From NCBI GenBank assembly GCA_009760855.2, contig WPIO01000096.1:1-62500 (forward strand): DNA of 62,500 bases. The letters run 5' to 3'. The notes under the pieces were generated by a model that saw nothing but the letters and a program-made list of their open reading frames with translations, made no database searches and was not told the origin of the DNA. Both the position numbers and the translations under genes were made by a program. The DNA is from Cristatella mucedo (taxonomy: Eukaryota > Bryozoa > Phylactolaemata > Cristatellidae). Positions 1 through 11,310 of this stretch are shown piece after piece (position 1 is the first letter of the stretch; each line of letters begins with the position of its first letter).

Positions 1-13
1 AGCTCTGCAGGTC

Positions 14-15
<2 letters not shown>

Positions 16-46
<31 letters not shown>

Positions 47-800
47 TACTTGATAAAGCGCCCTCAGAGAACTTAATCTCTTTCTAGGCGCTTTAAATTT
101 GCTGCGAAGGGAAATGGAAATTGAATGGAAAGTAAAATCATGCTTAAAAAACAAACAAAATTAATAACATGGTTACGGGTGACATGCACAGGTCAGCATG
201 CAAACGTGGTTAGTGGCAGCATGCACAGTGTCAGCACACATAAGCACGCGAAGGACGAATCACAGGGACTCACTAAATGCTAACCTAAATAGGTGTGTTT
301 TCTAGTTCCTTTTAAATTTGGTCAGGTCAGGGAATGTTCTGACGCAGGTCGGGAGGGAAATCCAGGCTTTGGGAGCATACGAACTAAATGCACGTTCTCC
401 AAAGGATTTAGGGTTTGTACGAGGTATTTCTAGACTGTTGGATTCCGAAAAGTGGGTTGTACGATGCTTGGCCTGATGGAGGAGTGTATTTGAGAGATAG
501 GGTGGAGCCAAAGAATGAAGTGACCTAAAAGTGAGCGACAAAACCCTAATGTCTATTCGTTGCTTGACTGGTAGCCAGTGCAGGTCAGCGAGAAGTGGAA
601 TTGTGTGGCAACTGCGACGCTCATGACAGACAAGCCTAGCTGCTGAGTTTTGCACCAGCTGCAATCGCCTGATCGCACATGCTGGTAGGCGAGTAAGCAG
701 TGAGTTGCAGAAGTTGAGACGAGATGTCACGATGTCTCAGCTCTTCTATCAGGTGATTATCTGGTGCGATAATCACCACGCGCTCCTGGCTTCTAAAGCT
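16..800 (-). mobile_element. LINE family A, 5'-truncated copy with (ATT)n tail
   Basis: On the minus strand this reads reverse-transcriptase C-terminus, then a 3' UTR, then an (ATT)n tail seen on the plus strand as AAT repeats at 16-45. The 3' UTR motifs recur in at least nine other places in the window: GCACTTGATAAAGCGCCCTC, CTAGGCGCTTTACATTTGCT and a long stretch with GACATGCACAGG and GGACGAATCACAGGGA. A shared 3' end, variable 5' ends and a simple tail are the hallmarks of non-LTR elements. The clade (CR1/L2/Rex-like) is inferred from the protein remnant. Homology past about 730 is weak, so the upper edge is approximate. Confidence 0.85.
302..730 (-). pseudogene. Reverse-transcriptase C-terminal remnant (LINE family A)
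   Basis: This is the best-preserved open stretch of LINE protein in the window (about 140 codons). It carries the hallmarks of the region after the RT palm in CR1/L2-like elements: TSRLNFCNSLL, then RRLQLVQNSAARLV, then LHWLPVKQRIDIRVL, then SLAPPYL, then SFGERAFSSYAPKAW and finally SLPT with a Lys-rich end. The catalytic palm is absent because the element is 5'-truncated, so no activity is possible. The frame breaks upstream near 730. The terminal stop lies close to the start of the 3' UTR, as expected for an original ORF end. Family assignment is firm; the exact clade is not. Confidence 0.85.
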
Positions 801-1559
801 AACCATTTGATATATGAAGCTTTCTTCTCTGGTGGCTTGCAAAAAAATAAACTACATGCTTAGTTCTGTGTCAGCATCACTATTGTTATTTGATTTTGGC
901 TGGGCTACCGAAAAAGGCAACTAGGCGACGGCAGACGACTATGAACTCTCCTTCTGCATTTTGACCTCTCATCATTTGTAAGTTGATGCAATACAGCACT
1001 AACTGGAATGCTCTACAAGTTTGTTTCGACGACAGAGAACATACTATGTGTCCTTACCCAAACGGCCTACGGTTTACCACACGCATTAAAATAGCTAGGG
1101 TCTACTGAGCAAAGGCTTGAAAGAGCATACACAAGATCGGACTGACTTATATTGACAGGCATACAAGGATGACCGTTGATTCTACAAATTGATCCTAGCA
1201 AACGCCAAATCTAGCTTCACTTTAAACAGTGTAGAATCAAAGATCGAAAACCCGAAATGCTGAGGTCTTTGATCGACCATCTCCTTAACTGCTCCTGGTT
1301 ATCTCATTACCTAGTGATCAATGTGATGATTTGCAGATTGCTTGTCTAGCTTTTTTTTCAACAAGACCATGGAGTCAATGACTAAGGCGAAAACAAATCA
1401 CCGGAATCTCGCCCCTCTTTTTCCCTGAGCAGTCCAAAACCTACGTTTACGCTGGCCACTGGAGACAACTGCCTGATGATTATATCTCAATCAAAGAAGA
1501 AAAATATACCTCTTGATCAGTTTCCCACTTTCCTTCTTCGCGGCCTACACCTGCTGCTG
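801..1559. other. Unassigned non-coding stretch
   Basis: No long open frame, RNA gene or repeat shared with the rest of the window was recognised. The end of the stretch (about 1270-1559) may be decayed LINE sequence upstream of the RT remnant that follows, but I could not confirm it. Confidence 0.4.
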
Positions 1560-2300
1560 CCATGCGTTAATAAAATCCAAAAAATGTCGCTAATTTCTCG
1601 TCACGTTTTATCACCTTTGACTTACACCGTTCCAATGAAAAACACGGACAAGTCATGGCTGACCATCTGAACACACGTTGAAACTTAAGACCCTGCTACA
1701 CAGTTTCAGCGTGAATTCTAAGCTCGTCACTACAAAGAGAAAGCACTTCTTCGGTTGTGTAACGCCCTGCTCGGAATTCTCTTTTGAGAAAAAGGAAAGT
1801 GCCTAGAAAAGTATTTAGACGGCTATATCGCACCTAAGCTGGTACCTGCATTTGTGAAATCCCTTCTTGACTTGTGTACCTCTCTGCATGCTGGTTTACT
1901 GGCCCGCACAATCCGGAGTTTACAGCTGCAGCAAATTTCTGCAGCTTACTTCAACTATCATGTGCATTGGAAGTGCTACGTCGGGCCACTTTTCCTCGAC
2001 CTGCACTTGCTCACAATATAGGAATGCGTGGACTTCAAGGTTCTGCTACTTGCTGGTAGGTCACTTCATTGTCTTTTTCCTGCCCATCTATCACAGCTAA
2101 TCCCCAAAAGGCTAAGAATCTTATAACCGGTCGTTCTGACTTCAATTGTTCTGCCATATCTCGCACAAACCGCAAAACCATTTGCGCATTTAGTTTCGAT
2201 GCTCCCAAAGACTGGAAAACGATACAAAAGTATGTCACAAGGCCCCTGACATGACGAAATTTAGAAGAACCTTACAAGGCATCGTTGTATTACAGTATTG
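1560..2300 (+). mobile_element. LINE reverse-transcriptase remnant, plus strand, heavily decayed
   Basis: Scattered frames match the order of CR1/L2-like RT. Around 1566-1640 a frame reads VNKIQKMSLISRHVLSP, like the segment before RT (INKIVNMSLxSGHVP). At 1690-1770 there is a broken version of the SGFRxxHSTExALLRVxNxLL block. At 1858-1960 the sequence reads LCTSLHAGLLARTIRSLQLQ, matching FCNSLLTRLPACAIRRLQLV in the copy at 302-730. At 2190-2290 a frame ends in APKDWKTI and KFRRTLQ. The catalytic palm between these blocks is missing, so the copy is internally deleted as well as frameshifted. No (ATT)n tail was found. Confidence 0.65.
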
Positions 2301-3384
2301 AGTGAGTCTTCGTGATTAGACTTTCGCGTGCCCGTATCTGCTTACACTATGCCTGCAGCTTGCAAATAATACTGTAAAACATCAGGTACTTCTTTATATG
2401 CAACAAAAATAAAGTGCCTAAGAATATATTCTGTGTTCTGAGGAGTTAAAAGTTTATATTATTAATATTTTGCGTTTTCGTTGGGTGTTATAAAAAATGC
2501 AATATTTGTATCAGCAACATGCTAATCATTCATGGCAGTATTTCTGAGGGATTCCGTTGAAGCATCAACTTCTTTATTGCCAGGCTGATAGTGCGAAATA
2601 TGAAGGCAATAAACCGAGCCAAAAGTGGATATTTGAAATATCTAACTCCTCACTCCTTACTTCAACAAACAGGGATTGTACACATATCAACAGGCTGCTG
2701 CTGTGTTTTCGTTGGTCTCGTTCCAGATGTTTTGTTCCCTTTCACCTGCAGCAGACAGACAGAACTCGATGGTTGAGTTGACACTCCACATGACCTTCGG
2801 TCTGCTTTCTCAAAGCCAAGGTTTACGACTACTGCCGCTGTTTTCAAGCTTTGACTTGAACACACTTTGCTTATAAATACCGTTAGCATTATCATTTTTA
2901 TGACAACATGCAGCACTGGTGGATGATGGCGGAGCCATAGACAATCAATTGCAAGGCATAGAGAATGCCAGTCAAATGAAACACAGAAAAGTGTATTGGC
3001 TCATTGTTTAGACGCTATTACGGCAGCTTCATACTGGCATCTAGGCTCCATGTTAGCACATCTATAAGGTTATGTTGAACTTTTCTGAAACGCTGACCTG
3101 AGTTGTTTACAAGCTATATTCGCTGATTTCATGGCTGCGATTTCTACCGACCGACGTTCCATTGTGAGCTACTGTTATTTCGCGTTGGCACCACAACATC
3201 TGCAGTGCAATGGTTTGGGTATTTCTCAGTTTGACAGAATATTCTGAAGTCTCTTTAATTGTGAAAATTTCCTTGGCTATTGCTAAAGTTCACATAGTCA
3301 TGTGAGCGTTAATTTCTTAATAAATTTTGAGAAAAGACTTTGGGTCATTTTTCATGGATAACTGTCATCTGAAGGACCTTTAAA
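2301..3384. other. Unassigned non-coding stretch
   Basis: AT-rich sequence with only short chance frames. No repeat shared with the rest of the window was recognised. Confidence 0.4.
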
Positions 3385-3967
3385 ATATGGGGCATCTAAG
3401 GGATCTACGTTGATCAGTGTTGCTTTCACTATTTGCAATCTCTTTCAGGACGATTTTATTGCCATTGGCGATCTAGACTTTGGATTTTGTTTAAAAGGCA
3501 ATTTCTACTATGCCTTACTCAGTTATAGACTTGAGAGAAGTGATCTCCAAAATCAACAGTCTTCTCAGACCTATATGAAATGTTATATTCTAAGAATAGG
3601 TGATTCAACTCAAGATGAAATAAAGCTTCAGTTGTGCTTTAGTTTCTCTCTACTTGCCATCAAACTCATAGCACTATATCTAGATGCATTGAAGCCTCTT
3701 GGGTTGAAGCAATGTGCATGCTGCCACTAACCACATTTGCATGCTGACCGTATGCATGTCATCCCTAACCATGTTATTCATGTTGTCTGTTTATCAAGCA
3801 TATTATTACTCTCCACGTCATATTACTCACCACTATCAAACATAATATTACTCACCATTCAATTGCATTTCCCTTTGCAGCCGATTGTCATAAAGCGTTG
3901 AAAAGCTCGGAGAAAGAAATTGAGTTCTCTGAGGGCGCTTTATCAAGTGCATTATTAATATTATTTT
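3385..3967 (+). mobile_element. LINE family A copy, plus strand, decayed, with 3' UTR and short ATT tail
   Basis: At about 3383-3450 the reading KYGASKGSTLISVAFTI resembles the RT block KYGVPQGSxLGPVLFTI, though with lost key residues. From 3703 to 3967 the family A 3' UTR is clear: CATGCTGCCACTAACCACAT, GCATGTCATCCCTAACCATG, ACTCACCATTCAATTGCATT, then GAGTTCTCTGAGGGCGCTTT and ATTATTAATATTATT. A short internal duplication of the ATTACTCACCA segment sits at about 3800-3860. The 3' end is certain; the RT part is weak. Confidence 0.75.
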
Positions 3968-4754
3968 CTTGATTATTAAAGTCCTCAAATTTGGACACGA
4001 TGAAACCAGCTTTATATGTAATACGAAATCCAAGTTGCTGAAAAATAAGTAAAACCTCAAACTCCCATAGGCCTCAGCCAAACACTTTCAAGTAGTTATA
4101 TGGAGAATTTGGCTATCCTGTCGATGTGAGATCTGTCACTAGATGAAAACACCATCAGTCCACAGTCGAGTTATTTTACTTTCAGCTATCAAACATTGCA
4201 GAAATTTAGGTCTGTTTTGTAAAAGATGCCACATCCTAATTGCTTCATGCATTTGGGACAAGCCGTCTGAGCATTTGTATTTACTCACTTGAAGATGTTT
4301 TATCGAGCACAATAAAGCACTTACAGTCTGTGCACTATTCTGCCGCTTGACTTCAGTGACGTGAACGTTGAAGCACTAACATTAAACCACTTTTTAATAT
4401 CTAAAACTGACTCAATAAAATGCTTTCATTGGCTTCAGGATTGTCCGTCATTTTCTCAAGCTCTTAGCACTGCAACTAACCTATGAGCATAAGAATTGTA
4501 CTAGCCTCTTTTACGGTACAGGTAGTCGTTCTATGACACCAGCACGCAGTGATAGTGCCTGTAATTCGTGTGCTTTTAATGGACAGAACTCCCTACCGAC
4601 CAACATTGACAAATCCTCTGAATTGACTATGTTTTAGGCTCAGGTAAAACTCGCATGTTTCTTACACGATTTTGTTGGTCAGTGTGAATTATATTGTGTA
4701 TGCTTAAGCATAGAGCTAGCATATATGCTATTAGTAAGCAAATGATATGCTTCA
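3968..4754. other. Unassigned non-coding stretch
   Basis: No gene, RNA or shared repeat recognised. Confidence 0.4.
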
Positions 4755-4967
4755 CTTGCAGCAAATGCAGACCTTTAGAGAGATTTATTGTTTAGGGCGC
4801 TGGACAGGCGTCTAATCATCAGTAATATGATGAGCTCACTACTAATGATGTGCTCAATAGCAGCTATCAAAAGTAAGAACAAGCTCACAGGGCACTCAAG
4901 GTAAACAAACGTAAGCAGAGTGGAGGAATTGAGTGCTCGATTTCGCTTTTAATTTCGTCAAGTCAGA

Positions 4968-5045
<78 letters not shown>

Positions 5046-5180
5046 GAGACAGAGAGAGAGAGAGCAAAAGGAACTTGGAGTAACAGACAGAGAGAAATAG
5101 AGAGAGCACTGAGTCAATGAGTCATCTTTTGTGCACCTAATAATGACCAGAAGGACCAGCACTTTGCTTCGAGCTAAATG
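4755..5180. repeat. Repeat family F, copy 1, with internal (GA)n
   Basis: This segment is paralogous to 52060-52560. Shared landmarks in the same order are an acttgCAgCAAATG start, TTTAGGGCrC, a short AATAATRTSATT-like tract, a segment ending AATAGCAGCT-like, GTCAAGTCAGAG, a (GA)n tract, then ACCAGxACxxCCAGCACTTTGC. It codes for nothing recognisable. The (GA)n tract is at the same place in both copies, so it belongs to the repeat rather than arising independently. Confidence 0.65.
4971..5064. repeat. (GA)n microsatellite
   Basis: An almost uninterrupted AG dinucleotide run with three AC interruptions near its end. It forms the core of repeat F copy 1. Confidence 0.97.
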
Positions 5181-5224
5181 TTATCCAAAATCGGTGAGCC
5201 GTATTAGACCACGGATAGTTTCAA

Positions 5225-7550
5225 TTTTTTATTTTCATTGGCCACATCATAAAGAGCTTTTCCATATTTTCATCTGTTGCCGTCCGTTATGTAGAAATCA
5301 TGTTAGTGGTTTTGGACGGCATTATAGCTGTCGTCGACTGCTTTGGCACATAATGGTGAAACTAGAGTAACTCTTACGCTCTTAGTGCTCTTTTAAGTCG
5401 CCTTACTATTGGCTGTAGTTTCTTTGTTTACCACGATTGACCGCCTTTGTTTACCACGCTCATCATCTGCTTAATCCTCTCACGACGATCTTCTGAACTC
5501 TCTTTCGTCTGGTCCGTGGCTGAAAAACCTTAAGTTTGAAAAAAAAGCAAGCACGAACGTGAGTACTCACCTGATGATTCACCCGCATGCTAACTAATTA
5601 GATTGAACGAGTGAGACATCGGATGCTAGGGTGGTTTTGCTACTCTCCCTGCGACGTTCCCAAAGATTACTAGCTTTTTTTTTTACTGGCTGGCTCCAAA
5701 ACTAGATTTCTGCTAACAAATTGATTAGGAAAATTGGCTCAGAAACAGATCAAAATTCCGTCCATTGAGACTCTCGCAAGTCATAGTAATACAGCATCTC
5801 CAGAAAGTACGGCAAACAAGCTGGAAATATGTACACGTTTTTGTGCGGCCAAAACAATAATTACACAACAATAATAAGACTGATACTGCCGGCTTGCATC
5901 AATGAATGGTAGTAGAAAGAAAATGCTGCACATTCATTTACACGTACATTTCGTTTGGGTTCCCGTGTATTTTGTTTTTGACTGGGCTTGTGTATTCGCT
6001 GACATGCAATTCCAAAGTCCTGCCTTAGGTGATTCACGAATGCTGCACTCAGATTAGCTGGTGCCGTGGCTCGCACCGAGCAGCAGGAATTCTGAGCTCT
6101 GATTCGCTCGTGAAAGTTAGGGCCCCAGCCTTGTACCGGCAGATGACGACTGTTAGGCGGCGGTACTGTCATCGGCAGGAGAAGGCACTATAAGATCATG
6201 GAACCTATGTCATTATTGGGAGCTTGATTGTACACAACCTGCAGAACAGTAACGACTTGGAGAACTCGTGTGAAACTTACTCAGCAACGTATAGTTCTTA
6301 ACTAAAGACACTAAGTGGAAGTCAGACCTTAACTTGAAAAAGAACTCCTGCCGCCTGCTAGTAATGAGCTCTTAGCTTCGAGTACTTAGTGACTTATCTC
6401 GCTCCTACTAGCAGGAATGCTGGGCTGTGCTTCGATACTCATAGTATGGGACCACCATACAGCCAGGCCACACACTTTCCAGCTTTAATCAATCGATCGG
6501 GCAGACAGTCGCAGTCAGCTGCGCGTACGTTTTAATTCAGTACAACTCTAACTTTAACAATAACTTAGCGGTTCAGTAAAATTGGGCTCGATTCACTAGC
6601 ACCTCGACTCTTAATTAGCAGCAGGAACTCGCTGAGCTCTGATTTGCTTGCCGAGGTCGGTGGCCTACAACCTTGCTGCGTGACTGACATTTCTGGTTTA
6701 ATTTTAAACCGATGCTTCAAATGGACACTCCTAAAGGGATATTTTAGCATCGAGACGTGCTGAATGTTTGGGCGTATGGCACCAAGCCTGGGTTAATTCA
6801 AAGACTGGAGAAATACGGAACAAGTGTGAATGGGTGCTTTACAGGACTGCTGAGAACAGTTCAACTTGTTCGCTCGAGTTGAAGTAAGATTGGAAATAAC
6901 TGATTACCAGGATTGCACGCGTTCTTCGTAACTGTAAGAAAAATGGGGAAAAAAGAATCCGGCTTTGACCTAAGACAGGCCCATTGATCTGATACCAAGA
7001 GGCTATCTTTTGAATGATCAACATTGGGCATGACCTTAGCTTAGTTTAGCCTGCTTTCAGACGAGTACTTGGCCGTAATCCTTGATGTAGAGGAAACGAA
7101 CACAAACTTCAACGATAACGTGTTTTCCCCTAAAGGTGCGTTCAGCATACACGTAGCTGCTATTTCCATTTAGTTACCTACGGCTTCAATGGGAAATGTC
7201 CTAACTCGGTTTGACGCTCTATACCCAACTGTTAACATTACTCTTACAGCAAACTCTCTTTCGCACTACTCATTCTACCATTAAGTACTTATAAATATAA
7301 ATAGACCCAGTAGTAAAGATATATCAACGAGCGGAGGCAGAGGCAGAGACAAAGACGGAGACAGACCGAGGGTACGGTCGTTTTCCCCGGACATTATCCC
7401 AAGACTTTTGCCCCCTGTGTTAGGACATTTCCCCTTGGGGTATTTAGTTTAGGTTTTACGATTTTTAGGATTTAGTGGTTAGGGTCTATAGTTTAGGGTA
7501 TATAGTTTAGGGTTTACGGTTTAGGTTTTAGGATTTAGGGTTTAGGATAT
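5225..7550 (+). repeat. Repeat family E, copy 1 (about 2.3 kb), ends in telomere-like array
   Basis: Co-linear with 33625-35992 over its whole length, judged by eye to be roughly 80 percent identical. Shared blocks include AGCTGTCGTCGACTGCTTTG (5326 and 33718), GAAAATTGGCTCAGAAACAG (5729 and 34136), AGCAGGAATTCTGAGCTCTG, GTACCGGCAGATGACGACTG, CCTACTAGCAGGAATGCT, GACAGGCCC followed by TTGATCTGATAC, and GAGGCAGAGGCAGAGACAAA. No long ORF and no transposase or RT motif were found in either copy. Both copies stop in a degenerate TTTAGGG tract. It may be a non-autonomous element or an old segmental duplication. Confidence 0.75.
6354..6414. repeat. Short inverted repeat inside E
   Basis: CCTGCTAGTA near 6354 is matched by its exact reverse complement TACTAGCAGG near 6405. 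The left arm in the second copy of E (near 34835) has one change; the right arm there (near 34887) is intact. Function unknown. Confidence 0.6.
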
Positions 7551-7555
7551 AGGCT
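7438..7555 (+). repeat. Degenerate TTTAGGG-like array
   Basis: Multiple units of the type TTTAGGGT, TTTAGGTTTT, GATTTAGG and GGTTTACGG follow one another. The underlying unit looks like TTTAGGG. The tract marks the 3' limit of repeat E copy 1 and has a partner at 35928-35992 at the end of copy 2. Confidence 0.85.
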
Positions 7556-7727
7556 TCGGGCAGGCTTTGCCGCCGCCGCTTATATCTGCCCTTACTAGTA
7601 TTCCGCGCTTTAATTAGTGGGTATTAGGGCGTAAAGGCATCTCGTTAGGTGGATTTATACTCAGTACATCTCTGAGGCTTCGCGCTCATATACAGAAACG
7701 CATGGCATGCCGTAGCGTAAGCTTGCT

Positions 7728-7922
7728 TTGCCGGGTACAAATAGACGCGTGGTGGGATCGAGCGGGACCGATCTACCGCGGGACAGTACTGCATGGCTCG
7801 TAGATGCAGCTACCCCGCTGCAACCGCTACAACTGCCGCCTCAGCAGCCGCCGCAGCAGTTTCAGCTGCTTCCGCCGCCTGTCGCTCATTTAGTATCTCT
7901 CCTTCCAAGTATACTGAGTTGA
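7728..7922 (+). other. Short Gln/Pro-rich open frame, doubtful gene
   Basis: A 64-codon frame with a CAG/CCG-rich core (about 7795-7880) reads LQPLQLPPQQPPQQFQLLPP. This kind of low-complexity sequence can be an exon fragment or simple trinucleotide drift. There is no domain, clear splice context or paralogue elsewhere in the window. I lean to low-complexity DNA. Confidence 0.25.
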
Positions 7923-7929
7923 TTTTATC

Positions 7930-8275
7930 TAAATAGAGATTAACTTCATTTTATCATGTATATATAAATATATATATATTCTTAGCATATTATATGTGTA
8001 TTTAAGATATAAATTCTTTGTTATACATTCATCAGCATAGGGGAATATGTACTACCCCGGGTGAAATATCGGGTAGGGGGTAATTGTCCAAGGGTCCACC
8101 AAAGGGAAATGTCCGGGGGGGATGTCCTACAGCCCAGAGACTGGCAGGGAGGGAGCAGAGTAGCTTGAAGGAAGGCTGTAATTATGTGAGGGGAAAATAT
8201 TAAGCAAGCGATATAGTGATAGTAAGTGACAGTAAAAATCTTTAATACGGTGATAATGCTTGCCAAAAGCCGTTT
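7930..8275. other. AT-rich tract followed by inverted GGACATTTCCC-like segment
   Basis: TATATA-rich sequence at 7955-8000 is followed at 8035-8130 by a segment whose reverse complement shares GGACATTTCCC and nearby C-rich motifs with 7385-7440 in repeat E. It may be an inverted, diverged piece of E. No coding content. Confidence 0.35.
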
Positions 8276-8356
8276 AAGCTGGAAGTGGACTATACAAAAC
8301 TCTCCTGCGTAACACCCACATACTTTTTATGCTTTGTGGAGTTACAGACAGAGGAA
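8276..8356 (+). mobile_element. LINE family C, 3'-end fragment
   Basis: The block ACAAAACTCTCCTGCGTAAC with ACCCACAT, then TTTATG, CTTTGTGGAGTTAC, is shared with 15295-15352. The same block is found on the opposite strand at 51575-51625. Only the last 80 bases of the element are present, as expected for strong 5' truncation. Confidence 0.75.
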
Positions 8357-8388
8357 CAAAAAGTTACAAGATTGACAGCTAATGATTT

Positions 8389-8571
8389 TTGACAGTAGGT
8401 AACAGCTGGAGCTCAATGGAAAGAGATTCACCATATTTGATACGAGAAGAATACGAACGAGAATGTAAAAACAATCACAGACCGAAATCACGCGAAAGCT
8501 GGACACAAATGTGCAAACGCAAGAGAAGGCAATCGCTTGTTGCCAAGTTGAATTATGAGTACTTTGAATGA
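8389..8571 (+). other. Short charged open frame, unknown
   Basis: A 60-codon frame rich in Arg, Lys and Glu (for example REEYERECKNNHRPKSR). It has no recognisable domain, no repeat partner and no gene context. Probably chance. Confidence 0.15.
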
Positions 8572-10847
8572 ATGTCAGACTTGGCTCTTGATGAAATCGC
8601 TTCTGACAGCGTCACGAATGTCGCATATCGAGCTAAGCTCCCATTTGAAAGTGGTTAAGCCTTATTTTTAATCTTTACATCGGCTACTGCTGAGCCATTT
8701 AGGCATGAATAAGCTGCCATTAGGAAGTCTTCAGTCATAGCAGGTCACCTAAAGGAGAGTAGAGCAAGTGATGGCTTGATATTAGGATAGGATTCTTATG
8801 TACGTTTCGTACAAACCTCACCCCATACCCTGAGCAGCCTACTTTTGTTTGCCTGGTAGCCAATGCACAGTGCAGGGACATTGCCATTGCATAATAACCT
8901 GGAACTTTTGGATTGGGTAAATTGGTGGTCGGGTGAATAATATCCAGTCTTCATTGACAAGCTTTCAGTCGGCAGCCAACGCTCATTTAGACGGACAGCT
9001 TTCTGTTACATTTCAGGTATTTGTTTGAGGAATTGCACAACCGAGTTAGGCTGGTGTGCTCAAAGCCGTGCTAGAACTACTGCTAAGGCATCGTTGATAA
9101 GATTAATGCCTTGAGTAATAGGAATGCTACGGCAAAACGGCTCCTCACTAAAAAGCTAGTGGATCTAACCTGATCATCCTAACAGAGTTGATATTCAAGA
9201 GTGCCAAGCAAGCAGTAGCTGCTTGCAATCTTTGGTGATTGCACTTCCGAAGGTCTCATTGTCGGTTCTTTTTGAACTGACGGACCAAGGATGCCGTCCA
9301 AAGCCACCTTGTTCCAGGCTTCTGGAAGCTAGGCAGGAAATCTGGAGCATTTCAAATCCGACCGCGGAGACTCCGAGCGAAGAAAATGCTCACTAATTCA
9401 GAGCAGCCTGATAATTTAAGCATGAAATGATAAAAGTTATCATGCCGCATTCCGACGAAACAGTACCGTTCTTTAGATGGTGGATGCATTTTTGTTAAAA
9501 TAAGTGCAGCATACTTAAGTTGCCGCATTGCCCGAGCAAAGCTAAAATTGGTGATCGAATAGTTGCCGAATGAAAGTACAGTTTGTCTCTGACTACTGTA
9601 CTTTACTTTACTCGGGCTATGACACTTTCGTGTTCGAGTTCCACTTACATGCCTGAAGATTTTCATGGTCATTTTCTCGTCCAAATGCTGGGATTCGGTC
9701 GGTATTTATCTTAGGCTTGTAGATAATTGACCATATTGACCTTTGCGATCGGCAGCGAGTTATTAATAAGTATCCTAGGATTCAAACGCATGTTACCCAC
9801 GTGTAACTCAATACATTCTTCTGATCATTACACTGCTAAAGCGACAGCTTGTCTAAGTCCATCGCTGAAGGTTGGTTCTTTCTCTCGACTTATTCCCAAG
9901 GTCATAGCAATACTTTTGGGTTGTTGTCGTTGTGCTGGCTGCTGAATCTCTTGTACCTCTCCCGAGCCTACCACTGATTTTCTTCTTGACAGCAATCAAC
10001 GGCCGTCTTAATTTGATTTTGCTTATGATAATGTTTGGAGTTACAAATTTCTAAAAATGCAATATTCTGCGCCGGCTGCTGTTTCTATAGAAGACGCTTC
10101 GAAGCTCATCACCAATATATTATTGCTCTACTGGCTATTATTGACAGCCAAAGGTTCATATTGTTTGCCCATGCCATTTAAGCTGAGTAGGTGTATCGAA
10201 GCCACATATTACAGACTGAGACCGGATAATGACCGTTGCTTAGCAAAAATAGCAGCCCATCAAGCCTCTTTCAAGAGCTGGCGATGAATGAGATTAATTG
10301 CCTTACAGGCCCGAAAATTTATTTGAAACGTAGAGCTATACATGACATCTATGCATATGTAAAGTACTAGCATTGCAAAAATCTTCTATCAGTCATTGTA
10401 GCTAACCCATTGTTTTTGCAGATATGCTTTCTCATTTCTTATAAACTCTCAGTGCTAATCTTCTTTGTAAATAGCTATTGAGAAATGCCATCGTCAGCAA
10501 GAATTATTAAAATGCTTTATTCCAGGGTGACGCTCTTTGTGACGCTTTCATCGATAGCGCCCACAAGTAATTAAAAGATGCTTTACGATATGTGTATTAA
10601 GGCTGCGTAATTATTGTATGAACGTTTAGTGCTTGACAGAGAACGGTTGAAGTTTTCGTTGCCAATGTTGCATTTCTCATTTGTTCATCAGTCGTTTACG
10701 AAACTTGCCAAGCCATATTTTGGTTTTTAAAGCTTCCGTCAATAAAAATATGTTTTTTTCCTAGCGAATATTATTACCAAAGCGATTTAATCGTGGGCGT
10801 ATAATTCTACTGCTTCTAAATGTGATAATGACAAAAATAAGATGCAT
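8572..10847. other. Unassigned non-coding stretch, 2.3 kb
   Basis: The longest frame is 110 codons on the minus strand (9352-9684) and shows no domain. No repeat shared with the rest of the window was recognised. This is one of the larger stretches free of the named families, so it could hold unrelated repeats or introns of a distant gene. Confidence 0.4.
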
Positions 10848-11310
10848 AGCGCCCTAACAGAATTAAATCAGTTTTAGGACACTCTATATCTACATATGCT
10901 GCAAAGGAAGCATGTGAACAGTGCCGTCAGGTAAAATCTTACCACAATTCACAATAGCACGATTCAAACAGACAACGCAGATTTCTTTTAGGAAGGGGTG
11001 TTGCCAGCTTCTTTTCAAATGGTTACGCGTCAGGCAATGTCGTGGTCCTAGTTGGGCATCAGTTCCACCTTTTGGGAGTAAACAAAATGAAGGCAGTGTT
11101 TCCGCAGCATTTGAGGTCGGTTGTAGGCCCGCCTTCACCACCCGAGTCAGAAGAGTGGTAGTAACTATTTGAGGAAAGATTAGAAAGTATTTCAGATATA
11201 AATCTAGTAGCTGACGAGCAAATGGACCTACAAGTGAGTGACGAAGCCTTGCAATCGATGCAATGCTTGTTAGGAAGCCAGTGCAGCTCGATGACCAATA
11301 AAAGTAAAAA
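10848..11310 (-). mobile_element. LINE family A copy, minus strand
   Basis: GCGCCCTAACAGAATTAAAT at 10849 corresponds to the family A 3' end (GCGCCCTCAGAGAACT). Going up in coordinates, a shortened 3' UTR is followed by an RT C-terminal remnant at 11059-11298. There is no AAT tail, so the extreme 3' end is lost or mutated. Confidence 0.65.
11059..11298 (-). pseudogene. Reverse-transcriptase C-terminal remnant (LINE A)
   Basis: The 79-codon frame begins IELHWLPNKHCIDCKASSLT, matching LHWLPVKQRIDIRVLSLTF in the copy at 302-730. It continues into RFISEILSNL, the counterpart of PYLSNTLL. The later part (SSDSGGEGG) no longer resembles the family, although FILFTPKRWN near the end corresponds to FSSYAPKAW. 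It is broken on both sides and cannot encode a working enzyme. Confidence 0.65.

Noticed and set aside
4896-5162. Leu/Ser-rich frame with a membrane-like run
   Set aside because: It is the (GA)n microsatellite read on the minus strand.
7438-7555. TTTAGGG-like array as a real chromosome end
   Set aside because: It is internal, degenerate, followed by more sequence, and repeated at 35928 as part of repeat E.
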